From Rhizobiales bacterium CCH10-E5 (GTDB lineage: Bacteria; Pseudomonadota; Alphaproteobacteria; Rhizobiales; Beijerinckiaceae), in contig LSIG01000183.1 of NCBI GenBank assembly GCA_001556125.1, positions 24,523-88,522 of the forward strand: a DNA stretch of 64,000 bases, written 5' to 3'. Numbering within the stretch: position 1 is the first letter of the stretch; every line of letters starts with the position of its first letter. Shown one piece after another: positions 25,411 to 33,574 of this stretch. Under the pieces are notes generated by a model. It was not told the origin of the DNA. It did not search any database and worked only from the letters and a program-made list of their open reading frames with translations. The position numbers and the translations under genes were made by a program.

Positions 25411-26595
25411 ATGCACGACCTGACCCGCTGCGTTCACCACCCGGCCGTCAACGAGGAGGGCTATGCCTCGCTGGCCGTGCCGACGCACCGCGCCTCGACC
25501 ATCGTCTACAAGGACGCGGCGAGCTTCGCGGCGCGCAAATATCGCGGCTTCGACGGCTACACCTACGGGCTGCACGGCACGCCGACGACGCGCACGCTGG
25601 AGGCGCAGCTGAGCGCGCTGCATGGCGGGGTCCGGACCGTGCTGGTGCCCTCGGGCCAGGCGGCCGTGACCATGGTCATGCTCGCCGTGCTGATGCCCGG
25701 CGACAGGGTGCTCATTCCCGACCATGTCTACCCGCCGGTGCGCAGCTTCTGCGAGGATTACCTGAAGCCGCGCGGCATCGATTACGGCGTCTACGATCCG
25801 CTGATCGGCGCCGGCATCGCCGATCAGATCGACGAGACGACGAAGATGGTCTGGGTCGAGTCGCCGGGCTCCGGTACGATGGAGGTGCAGGACGTGCCCG
25901 CCATCGTGAAGGCCGCCAAGGCGAAGGGCTGTCTCGTCGGCTGCGACAACACCTGGGCGACGCCGCTGATCTTCAAGCCGCTGGCTCATGGCGCCGATTT
26001 CGCCTGCGAGGCCCTGACGAAGTATGTCGGCGGCCATTCCGACCTGCTGCTCGGCTCGATCACCGTGTCCGACATGGCGCTCCGCCAGAAGCTCAAGGAA
26101 CTCCTGCGGGGCTTCGGCGTCGGCATCTCGCCGGACGAATGTCAGCTGGCGCTGCGCGGCATCGAGACCATGGGGCTTCGCGTCGCCCATATGGGCCGGG
26201 TCTCCGAGGACTTCGCCAAGCGCCTCGCGCATTCGCCGGCGGTGGAGACCGTCCTGCACCCGGCGCTGCCCTCCTGCCCCGGTCATGAACACTGGAAGCG
26301 CGACATGGGCCGCTCATCGGGCGTGTTCAGCCTCGTGCTGAAGCCGGTCGCCGACGACGTGCTGGAGGCCGCGCTGACGGCGCTCAAGGTCTTCGCCATC
26401 GGCGCCTCCTGGGGCGGCACGCGCAGCCTGATCGCGCCGATGGCGGTGAAGGGCGACCGCAGCGTCGTGCCCTGGACGAAGGAAGGCCCGGTGCTGCGCA
26501 TCAGCATCGGCCTCGAGGACGAGGACGATCTCTGGAACGACCTCGACGCGCTGCTCGTCGCGCTGGAGGGCAGGGCCGGAGCCGCGGCGGCCTGA
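25411..26595 (+). CDS. PLP-dependent cystathionine beta-lyase-like enzyme
   Basis: A 394-residue Cys/Met-metabolism PLP enzyme. The Schiff-base lysine is Lys204 in ALTKYVGGHSD, and typical contacts SGQAA (81-85) and VWVESPGSGTMEVQD are present. The family cleaves or forms C-S bonds (MetC, MetB, MetZ); the sequence looks closest to bacterial MetC-like lyases. ATG 25411 is preceded by GAGAGGG. It is followed by an amino-acid binding protein, suggesting use of an imported sulfur amino acid. Exact substrate is not certain. Confidence 0.9.
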   Translation: MHDLTRCVHHPAVNEEGYASLAVPTHRASTIVYKDAASFAARKYRGFDGYTYGLHGTPTTRTLEAQLSALHGGVRTVLVPSGQAAVTMVMLAVLMPGDRVLIPDHVYPPVRSFCEDYLKPRGIDYGVYDPLIGAGIADQIDETTKMVWVESPGSGTMEVQDVPAIVKAAKAKGCLVGCDNTWATPLIFKPLAHGADFACEALTKYVGGHSDLLLGSITVSDMALRQKLKELLRGFGVGISPDECQLALRGIETMGLRVAHMGRVSEDFAKRLAHSPAVETVLHPALPSCPGHEHWKRDMGRSSGVFSLVLKPVADDVLEAALTALKVFAIGASWGGTRSLIAPMAVKGDRSVVPWTKEGPVLRISIGLEDEDDLWNDLDALLVALEGRAGAAAA

Positions 26596-26724
26596 CGGGC
26601 ACGGGCCCGCGGCCGTCAGACGAGCGAGAAGACGACATTCCGGATCGACGACGCGGCGGACACGCATTCGCCGCGCGGGGAGAGCTGCGCCCGATTTCGA
26701 CCGACAACGACAAGGGGAAAGACG

Positions 26725-27741
26725 ATGAAGCACTGGATTCTCGGCCTGGCCGCGCTGGCGGCCGCCACCCTGCCGGCCTCAGCCCAGACGGGCCCGACGC
26801 TCGCCAAGATCAGGGAGCGCGGCCAAATCATCTGCGGCACCAGCCCTGGCGTCGCCGGCTTCTCGATCCAGGATGCGGCGGGGCGCTGGAACGGCTTCGA
26901 TATCGACATCTGCCGGGCGCTGGCGGTCGCGATCTTCAACGACCCCGACAGGGCGAAGTTCGTGCCGCTGACCTCGAAGGACCGGCTGATCGCGCTGCAG
27001 GGCGGCGAGATCGACGTTCTCCCGCGCACCACGACCTGGACCCTGTCGCGCAATCTCGGCCAGGGCGTCACCTTCACGGCGGTGAACTACTATGACGGCC
27101 AGGGCTTCATGGTGGCGAAGACGCTCGGCGTCGCCAGCGCCACCAAGCTCGACGGCGCCTCGATCTGCGTGGCGCAGGGCACGACCAGCGAACTCAACCT
27201 CGCCGACTATTTCCGCAAGCTCGACATGAAATACGAGCCCGCCGCCTTCTCGACATCGGAGGAGGCGCTGAAGGCCTATGAGGCCGGCCGCTGCGATGCC
27301 TACACCACGGACGTCTCTGCACTGGCCGCGGTGAAGCTCAAGCTGCAGGATCCCGACGGGCATGCGGTTCTGCCGGAGGTCATCTCCAAGGAGCCGCTCG
27401 GTCCCTGGGTCCGCACCGGCGACGAGGGCTGGTTCAATCTCGTGCGCTGGACAGTCGCGGCGCTGGTCAATGCCGAGGAACTGGGGGTCACCCAGGCCAA
27501 TGTCCGCGAGATGACCAAATCGGCCAATCCCGAAATCCGGCGTTTCCTCGGTCTGGACGGCAAGTTCGGCGAGGCGATGGGCGTGACCAATGACTGGGTC
27601 GTGCGCATCATCGCGACCGTCGGCAATTACGGCGAATCCTTCGACCGCTATCTCGGCAGCCAGTCACGGCTGAAGCTCGCCCGTGGCCCCAACGCGCTCT
27701 GGACGCAAGGCGGCCTGCAATACAGCCCGCCCTTCCGGTGA
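26725..27741 (+). CDS. amino acid ABC transporter substrate-binding protein, AapJ-like
   Basis: A 338-residue periplasmic binding protein of the general L-amino-acid (AapJ/BztA) group. It has a Sec signal peptide (HWILGLAALAAATLPASAQ), the early motif RGQIICGTSPGVAGFS and the terminal GGLQYSPPFR typical of AapJ. No permease or ATPase of this class is adjacent, so it either supplies a transporter encoded elsewhere or is a stand-alone receptor. The 129-base gap to the lyase gene has a clear AAGGGG-type ribosome site. Confidence 0.92.
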   Translation: MKHWILGLAALAAATLPASAQTGPTLAKIRERGQIICGTSPGVAGFSIQDAAGRWNGFDIDICRALAVAIFNDPDRAKFVPLTSKDRLIALQGGEIDVLPRTTTWTLSRNLGQGVTFTAVNYYDGQGFMVAKTLGVASATKLDGASICVAQGTTSELNLADYFRKLDMKYEPAAFSTSEEALKAYEAGRCDAYTTDVSALAAVKLKLQDPDGHAVLPEVISKEPLGPWVRTGDEGWFNLVRWTVAALVNAEELGVTQANVREMTKSANPEIRRFLGLDGKFGEAMGVTNDWVVRIIATVGNYGESFDRYLGSQSRLKLARGPNALWTQGGLQYSPPFR

Positions 27742-27765
27742 GACGGTCCGGCGCTTGCGGCAGCC

Positions 27766-28521
27766 TCAGGCCGCCGCGAGCGCCCGCAGCGGCGTGACGA
27801 TCAGGCGCCCCTGCGGATCGATGGACAGACTCGCCTCGACGCCGAAGACCGAGGCGACCATGGCTGCATCGATCACCCCCTCCGGCTTGCCGCAGCACAC
27901 CAGCCGGCCCTGGCGCATGACCATGACCGCGTCGGCGAAGCGTGCGGCAATGTTGAGATCGTGCAGGATGACGAGCGTGGTCAGGGACCGCGCGCGGGTC
28001 ATGCGCAGCACGATCTCCATCACCTCGAGCTGGTGGCGGATGTCGAGCGTGCTGATCGGCTCGTCGAGCAGCAGCAGCGAAGGTTCCGAGGCCAGTGCCT
28101 GAGCCAGGAAGACGAGCTGGCGCTGGCCGCCGCTGAGCTCGCCGAGATAGCGCGAGGCGAGCGGCTTGAGGGCAAGCTCGCCCAGAACCGCCTCGACCGC
28201 GGTGAGATCGTCGGGCCGCACCCGCAGGCCCAGCCGTCCGAGACGCCCGAGCAGCACGGCCTCCAGTACGGTCAGCGCGGCGCGCGCGCCGATGTCCTGT
28301 GGCATGTAGCCGATCCGCTCCGGCCTGACCGTCGAGCCATCGAACCTGATCACGCCGTCATGCTTCACCAGCCCGGCGACGGCCTTGACCAGCGAGGACT
28401 TGCCCGAGCCGTTGGGGCCGATGACGGCGAGCACCTCGCCGGGATGGGCCGCGACGTCCAGCGCCTCGATCGCCTGTGTCGTGCCATATCGGACGCTCAG
28501 CCCTTCGACGGTCAGCTTCAC
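27766..28521 (-). CDS. ABC transporter ATP-binding protein, FecE/FepC/BtuD-like
   Basis: A 251-residue ATPase of the iron-siderophore/cobalamin/heme importer class: Walker A GPNGSGKSSL, signature LSGGQRQLVFLAQAL, Walker B LLLLDEP, and the switch histidine in ILHDLN. It is the last gene of a long minus-strand operon and overlaps the permease stop by four bases. Upstream operon members are copper-handling proteins rather than siderophore genes, so the metal carried may not be iron. Confidence 0.93.
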   Translation of the reverse strand: MKLTVEGLSVRYGTTQAIEALDVAAHPGEVLAVIGPNGSGKSSLVKAVAGLVKHDGVIRFDGSTVRPERIGYMPQDIGARAALTVLEAVLLGRLGRLGLRVRPDDLTAVEAVLGELALKPLASRYLGELSGGQRQLVFLAQALASEPSLLLLDEPISTLDIRHQLEVMEIVLRMTRARSLTTLVILHDLNIAARFADAVMVMRQGRLVCCGKPEGVIDAAMVASVFGVEASLSIDPQGRLIVTPLRALAAA

Positions 28522-29585
28522 CAGAAGGCCCTCCGGTTGCGCAGGATCAGCCAGACGAAGAAGGGCACGCCGATCAGCGAGGTCACGATGCCGATCGGCA
28601 CGATCGCGCCGGGCAGAACCGTCTTGCTGGCGATCGACGCCAGCGAGAGCAGCAGCGCCCCATAGAGCGCCGAGGCCGGCAGGAAGCTGCGCTGGTCCTC
28701 GCCGACCAGCATCCGCGCGATATGCGGGGCGACCAGCCCGACGAAGCCGATCGTCCCGACGAAGGCGACGGCGACCCCGGTCAGGGCCGAGATCAGCACG
28801 AAGGAGCGCAGCCGCAGCCGCCGGACATCGACGCCCAGCCCCCGCGCCCGCTCGTCGCCGAGCTTCAGCGCGGTGAGCCTCCAGACATCGATGATGAGGA
28901 CGGGGATGCAGGCCGCCAGCACGATCGTGATGATCCAGAGCTTGCTCCAGCTCGCCTTCTGCAGCGAGCCGAACAGCCAGAACACGATCTGCTGCAGCGC
29001 CTCGGGCGAGGCGACGAACTGCAGGAGCGCCAGCAGCGCCTGGAAGAGGAAGAGCAGCGCGATGCCCGCCAGCACCAGCATCTCGGGCGAAGAATCCCGT
29101 GCCTGGCCGATGCCGTAGACCCCCGCGCAGGCGATGGCCGCGAAGAGGAAGGCCATCAGCGGGATGCCCCAGGCCTCGGGCACCGGCATGGCGACGCCGA
29201 GCACGATCACCAGCGCCGCCCCGAAGCCGGCCCCGGCCGAAACGCCGAGCGTGTAGCTCGACGCCAGCGGGTTGTTCAGGATCGTCTGCATGATCGCGCC
29301 GGACAGACCCAGCGCCGCCCCCACCACGAGCGCGACGAAGGCGATCGGCAGGCGGATCGACCAGATGATGGCATCGACCGTGCGGTCCTGCGCCAGCCCG
29401 AACACCGACTTCGCCACGGCGCCGACCGGCAGGAAGGCCGGCCCGGTCGCGACGTCGAGCACGAGGCTGACCAGAATGGCGACGCAGCCGATGGCGAGCA
29501 CCGCGACGCGGCGCGTGCCCATCGCGGCATAGGTCGCGGTCAGCGACGATGCGTCCCCGGATCCCTCGTTCAGCGTGGCGCTCAT
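28518..29585 (-). CDS. FecCD-family ABC transporter permease
   Basis: A 355-residue integral membrane permease of the BtuC/FecCD family with about ten hydrophobic segments. Diagnostic stretches are LRLPIAFVALVVGAALGLSG-like (SIRLPIAFVALVVG), NNPLASSYTLGVSAGAGFGA, and GFVGLVAPHIARMLVGEDQR. A single permease gene implies a homodimer. Start ATG 29585 overlaps the stop of the binding protein upstream (ATGA). It is the shared membrane component for the three tandem binding proteins that follow on the right. Confidence 0.93.
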   Translation of the reverse strand: MSATLNEGSGDASSLTATYAAMGTRRVAVLAIGCVAILVSLVLDVATGPAFLPVGAVAKSVFGLAQDRTVDAIIWSIRLPIAFVALVVGAALGLSGAIMQTILNNPLASSYTLGVSAGAGFGAALVIVLGVAMPVPEAWGIPLMAFLFAAIACAGVYGIGQARDSSPEMLVLAGIALLFLFQALLALLQFVASPEALQQIVFWLFGSLQKASWSKLWIITIVLAACIPVLIIDVWRLTALKLGDERARGLGVDVRRLRLRSFVLISALTGVAVAFVGTIGFVGLVAPHIARMLVGEDQRSFLPASALYGALLLSLASIASKTVLPGAIVPIGIVTSLIGVPFFVWLILRNRRAFW

Positions 29586-30700
29586 AACCGCAACATCCAG
29601 GTGCCCTCGAACGGGATGGGCAGGAAGCGCTCGTGGAACGCCCGTAGCGAGGCGACCGGGTCGATATCGGCGAATGGCTCCGGATAGATCTGCTTGGCGA
29701 TGAACTGCAGCGAGATCCAGTCGGTCAGCGAGCGCACCAGCGAATGCTCGACGGTGGAGACATTTCCCGCCCTGACCGCGGGCAGCGCGTCCCAGCCGGG
29801 GCGCGCGAGATAGGGCCGCAAGCTGGCGCGGGCCGTCTCGGGATCGACATCGTAGCCGAGGCGCACCGCGTGGGGCCGGTTGGCCCAGGACGAGCCGGTG
29901 ATGAAGATGTGGTCCGGCGGCGCGGCCAAGACCTTCTCGGGTGCGATCGGCACGAAGCCGGCCGGCTGCGCCAGCGCCGCATTGGCGATGTTGTCGGCGC
30001 CGATCGTATCGAGCATGCGGCCCCACATCGTGTTCTTGTAGGTGCTGCCGAACTCGCCGGCGCCGAGCCAGCCGATCTCGATATAGACCTTGGGCCTGGG
30101 CCCCTGGGCCAAGGCAGCCCGACGGCGGATGTCGGCGATCTGCGTCTCGTAGAGCGAGGCCAGTTCCCGCGCCCGCGCCTCGGCGCCGATCGCCTGCCCG
30201 ATCGCGATGGTGCTGGCGATGTGCTTCTCGAGGCTCTGCGAATTGTAGTCGGCGACGAGGATGGGAATGCCCGCCGCTTCGATCGCGGCCGTAACCGCGC
30301 TCGCTCCCGTCATCGCCCAGGGCGGCACGATCACGAGGTCGGGCCGCAGCGCGAGCACCTTCTCCGGCACCAGCACCTCGTTCTCGCCCAGCCCGACATC
30401 GGGCAGCGCGGCGAGGCGCGGGATCGCCGCGACGAAGCGCTCATAGGTCTTGGCGCGGTTGACCGCCCATTGATGCTTGCGGAAGCCGACGACGCGCTCC
30501 CAGCCGGCCGCGCCGCCGATCGCGGTGAACTCCTCCAGATAGAAGGCGATCACGACGCGCTCGGCGGGCTTGGTCAGCTCGACTTTGCGGCCGACGGCAT
30601 CGGTAATGCTGATCGCCGCCTGCGCGGGCCGGGGCAGGGTGGCGACGAGCGGCAGCGCCAGCACGGCGCGGCGGGTCAGTTGGGCGGATGGCGCGGACAT
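29582..30700 (-). CDS. ABC transporter substrate-binding protein, FecB/BtuF-like (copy 1)
   Basis: A 372-residue periplasmic binding protein of the helical-backbone class III type. A signal with twin arginine (LTRRAVLALPLVATLPRPAQ) precedes ITDAVGRKVEL, the normal start of these domains. It is related along its length to the two genes to its right, including the ends (PFADIDPVASLRAFHERFLP and GTWMLRL), but is the most diverged of the three. It partners the overlapping permease. The ligand is likely a metal ion or metal chelate. Confidence 0.9.
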   Translation of the reverse strand: MSAPSAQLTRRAVLALPLVATLPRPAQAAISITDAVGRKVELTKPAERVVIAFYLEEFTAIGGAAGWERVVGFRKHQWAVNRAKTYERFVAAIPRLAALPDVGLGENEVLVPEKVLALRPDLVIVPPWAMTGASAVTAAIEAAGIPILVADYNSQSLEKHIASTIAIGQAIGAEARARELASLYETQIADIRRRAALAQGPRPKVYIEIGWLGAGEFGSTYKNTMWGRMLDTIGADNIANAALAQPAGFVPIAPEKVLAAPPDHIFITGSSWANRPHAVRLGYDVDPETARASLRPYLARPGWDALPAVRAGNVSTVEHSLVRSLTDWISLQFIAKQIYPEPFADIDPVASLRAFHERFLPIPFEGTWMLRL

Positions 30701-30726
30701 GAGAAGCCTCGTCTCGGTGCTGCGGA

Positions 30727-31836
30727 TCAGGGCTTCAACGGCAGCATCCAGGTGCCGCCATAGGAAACGGGCAAGTATTTCGCGTGATAGGCCTTGAAGG
30801 ACGCCGTCGGATCGACGTCGGCGAAAGCCTCCGGATAGAGCCGCTTGCCGATGTACTGCATCGCCACGAAGTCGAAGAGCGAGCGGCTCAAGCCATGCTC
30901 GATCGCGTTGACATTGCCGGCGCGGGCAGCGGTCAGGTCGGCCCAGCCGGCCCGCGCCGCATAGGGAGCGAGCGAGGCGCGGGTCTGCTCCTCGCTCATC
31001 TCGTAGCCGGTCTTCACCGCCTTGGGCTTGTTCGCCCAGGACGAGCCGGCGATGAAGATCGCATCCGGGTCGGCCGCGATGATGGCCTCCGGATTCATCC
31101 GCCCCGAGGCGCCGGCCAGCCTGCCGACCGCGATGTTCTCGCTGCCCAGAAGCGTCAGGATCTTGCCCCACATCGTCGTCGCATAGCTGACGCCGACCGT
31201 GTCGGCGCCGTCAGGCCCGACCTCGACATAGGTGCGCGGCTTGCGCGCGACCTTGGCCTTCGCGACGCGGGCGAGCACATCGCGATACTGGCTCTCATAG
31301 AAGGTCGCGAGCTCTTCGGCGCGGGCGTCATGGCCCGTGACCTTGCCGAGCGCGTGGGTCGAGGCGAGGTGGCGTGCCAGGATCTGGGCGTTGTAGTCGA
31401 TGACCAGAATCGGGATGCCCGCCGCCTCGATCCGCTCCCGCTCGCTGCCGAGCGCGGTGAACATCCAGTCCGCCACCAGGAAGGCGTCCGGCTTGAGCGC
31501 GATCAGCTTTTCCGCGCTGAAGCTGCCATCCTCGATCAGGCCGACATCCGGCATCGCCGCCAGATTGGGGATGACCGCCGTGTAGCGCTTGAAGATGGAC
31601 GGCCGCCAGCCTTCCCAGGCCGTGCGCGACATGCCGACGACGCTCTGCCAGCCCGCGACGCCGGCCACCGCTGTGAACTCCTCGAAGTTGAAGTTCACCA
31701 CGAGGCGCTTGGCAGGGAGCTGCACCGTGACCTTGCGGCCGAGCGCGTCGGTGATCTCGGTCGGGGCGGCGGTCGCGGCGAAGGGGCTGACGAGAAGCGC
31801 TGCTGCGACGAGCAGGACCCTGAAGGGCGCGATCAT
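30727..31836 (-). CDS. ABC transporter substrate-binding protein, FecB/BtuF-like (copy 2)
   Basis: A 369-residue periplasmic binding protein with Sec signal (FRVLLVAAALLVSPFAATAA) followed by PTEITDALGRKVTVQLPAKR. It is strongly similar to copy 3, including about 90 bases nearly identical at the 3' end (30784-30873 against 31985-32074), so the pair arose by recent duplication or has been homogenised. The shared marker VVNFNFEEFTAV and terminal GTWMLPLKP set this subgroup apart from ordinary ferrisiderophore receptors. Confidence 0.9.
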   Translation of the reverse strand: MIAPFRVLLVAAALLVSPFAATAAPTEITDALGRKVTVQLPAKRLVVNFNFEEFTAVAGVAGWQSVVGMSRTAWEGWRPSIFKRYTAVIPNLAAMPDVGLIEDGSFSAEKLIALKPDAFLVADWMFTALGSERERIEAAGIPILVIDYNAQILARHLASTHALGKVTGHDARAEELATFYESQYRDVLARVAKAKVARKPRTYVEVGPDGADTVGVSYATTMWGKILTLLGSENIAVGRLAGASGRMNPEAIIAADPDAIFIAGSSWANKPKAVKTGYEMSEEQTRASLAPYAARAGWADLTAARAGNVNAIEHGLSRSLFDFVAMQYIGKRLYPEAFADVDPTASFKAYHAKYLPVSYGGTWMLPLKP

Positions 31837-31927
31837 GGAAGTCTCCGGGACGCGTGAGGGTGACGAACGAGAGCCAATGCGGAACCGCGGCCGGGGGCGC
31901 GACTCCGCTGAGCGAGACGTGCCGAGC

Positions 31928-33043
31928 TCAGGGCTTCAGCGGCAGCATCCAGGTGCCGCTGAAGCTGATCGGCAGGTATTTCTCGTGATAGGCCTTGAAG
32001 GACGCGACCGGATCGACGTCGGCGAAAGCCTCCGGATAGAGCCGCTTGCCGATGTATTGCATCGCCACGAAGTCATAGAGCGTGCGGGCGAGACCGTGCT
32101 CGATGGCGTTGATGTCGCCCGCCTTGATCGCCTTGAGGTCGGCCCAGCCGGGGCGCTGTGCATAGGGAAGCAGACTGGCGCGGGTTTCACTCTCGGGGAT
32201 GTCGTAGCCGGTACGCACCGCCTTGGGCCGGTTCACCCAGGAGGACGACGCCATCAGGATCAGGTCAGGGTTCTCGGCGATCACGGCCTCCGCATTGAGC
32301 GGTCCCCAGGGGCCGGGAATCTTGCCGGTGGCGATGTTCTCCGCGCCCAGCGTGGTGATGATCTTGCCCCACATCGTGTTGTTGTAGGTGTTGCCGATCG
32401 TCTCGGCCCCGGCCTGGCCGAGCTCGACATAGACCTTCTTGGTCGGGGCGCCGGCCGCCTTGGCCTTTGCGACGCGGGCGAGCACGTCCTCGTACCGGCT
32501 CTGGTAGAGCGTCGCCAACTCCTCGGCCCGCGCCTCCTGGCCGGTGACCTTGCCGAGCGCCCGGGTCGAGGCGAGGTGCCGCTCGAGCAGCTGGGCGTTG
32601 TAGTCGATGACCACGATCGGGATGCCGGCACCCTCGATCTGGTCCATCTGGGGCTTGGCGGCCTTGTAGCCCCATTCGGACATCAGCAGCACGTCCGGCT
32701 TGAGCCCGATGATCTTCTCGGCGCTGAGGCTGTTGTCCTCGGTGAAGCCGACATCCGGCATGGCGGCCAGATTGGGGATCACCGCCTTGTAGCGGTTGAA
32801 GATCAGGGGCCGCCAGCCTTCCCAGGGCCCGCGCGAGATGCCGACGACCTTCTGCCAGGACTCGACGCCGCCGACGGCGGTGAACTCCTCGAAATTGAAG
32901 TTCACCACGAGGCGCTTGGCCGGCAGGTCGACCGTGACCTTGCGGCCGAGCGCGTCGGTGATCTCGGTGGGGGCGGCGAGCGCGGCAAGCGAGGAGGCCA
33001 GCAGCGCCGCGCCGGCCAGAACCGATTTGAACGAGAGATGCAT
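31928..33043 (-). CDS. ABC transporter substrate-binding protein, FecB/BtuF-like (copy 3)
   Basis: A 371-residue periplasmic binding protein with signal peptide (FKSVLAGAALLASSLAALAA) and the same mature start (PTEITDALGRKVTVDLPAKR) as copy 2. It lies 20 bases downstream of the PCuAC copper-chaperone gene in the same direction, tying the importer to periplasmic copper handling. Three receptors for one permease suggests a range of related ligands or affinities. Confidence 0.9.
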   Translation of the reverse strand: MHLSFKSVLAGAALLASSLAALAAPTEITDALGRKVTVDLPAKRLVVNFNFEEFTAVGGVESWQKVVGISRGPWEGWRPLIFNRYKAVIPNLAAMPDVGFTEDNSLSAEKIIGLKPDVLLMSEWGYKAAKPQMDQIEGAGIPIVVIDYNAQLLERHLASTRALGKVTGQEARAEELATLYQSRYEDVLARVAKAKAAGAPTKKVYVELGQAGAETIGNTYNNTMWGKIITTLGAENIATGKIPGPWGPLNAEAVIAENPDLILMASSSWVNRPKAVRTGYDIPESETRASLLPYAQRPGWADLKAIKAGDINAIEHGLARTLYDFVAMQYIGKRLYPEAFADVDPVASFKAYHEKYLPISFSGTWMLPLKP

Positions 33044-33063
33044 GACGGGTCGCGCTCCGCCGT

Positions 33064-33546
33064 TTAGTGCTTGTGGCCGGTGTGGCCGGTGTCCCGGGCA
33101 CCGACGCCCTGGACGGCGAATTCGACCGCGACCGTGCCGGCCTTCTCGAACTGCAGCGTGCCCTTGACGCGCTCGCCCTCCTTCAGCGGGCGCTTCAGCT
33201 CCATGAACATGATGTGGTAGCCGCCGGGCTTCAGCTCGGCCTTCTCGCCGGGCTTGACCTCCAGGCCCTTGTCCAGCGGCCGCATCGTCATGATGCCGTC
33301 CTTCACCGCCATCTCATGGATCTCGACGCGGCCGGCGATCTCGGACGAACCGCCGATCAGGCGGTCGGGCGCGCTGCCGTTGTTCTGGACGGTGAGATAG
33401 CCGCCGGCGACCTTGGCGCCGCCGGGGGTCGCCCGCGTCCACGGATGGTCGATCTTGAGCGAGCCGAGCGTGTAGTCATGCGCGAGTGCCACCACGCTGG
33501 TGAGCGTCAGCATCGCGGCGGCGAGATAGTGGACAGGCTTGTTCAT
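33064..33546 (-). CDS. periplasmic copper chaperone PCuAC
   Basis: A 160-residue cupredoxin-like Cu(I) chaperone with signal peptide (YLAAAMLTLTSVVALA). The PCuAC motif is intact: His77 and Met79 (IHEM), Met88, then His111 and Met113 (YHIMFM). The C-terminus carries a histidine-rich tail (DTGHTGHKH) that can bind Cu(II), as in extended PCuAC proteins. Such chaperones usually deliver copper to the CuA centre of cytochrome oxidase; here the gene sits between a CopC-CopD fusion and ABC receptors. Confidence 0.94.
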   Translation of the reverse strand: MNKPVHYLAAAMLTLTSVVALAHDYTLGSLKIDHPWTRATPGGAKVAGGYLTVQNNGSAPDRLIGGSSEIAGRVEIHEMAVKDGIMTMRPLDKGLEVKPGEKAELKPGGYHIMFMELKRPLKEGERVKGTLQFEKAGTVAVEFAVQGVGARDTGHTGHKH

Positions 33547-33574
33547 CGTGTTTCTCCGTTGGTTGCGGGCAGTT

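Noticed and set aside
28518..33043. Plain annotation as an iron-siderophore importer
   Set aside because: Fold classes match, but there is no TonB receptor, siderophore gene or Fur-like box visible, and the upstream genes are copper proteins; the metal is left open.
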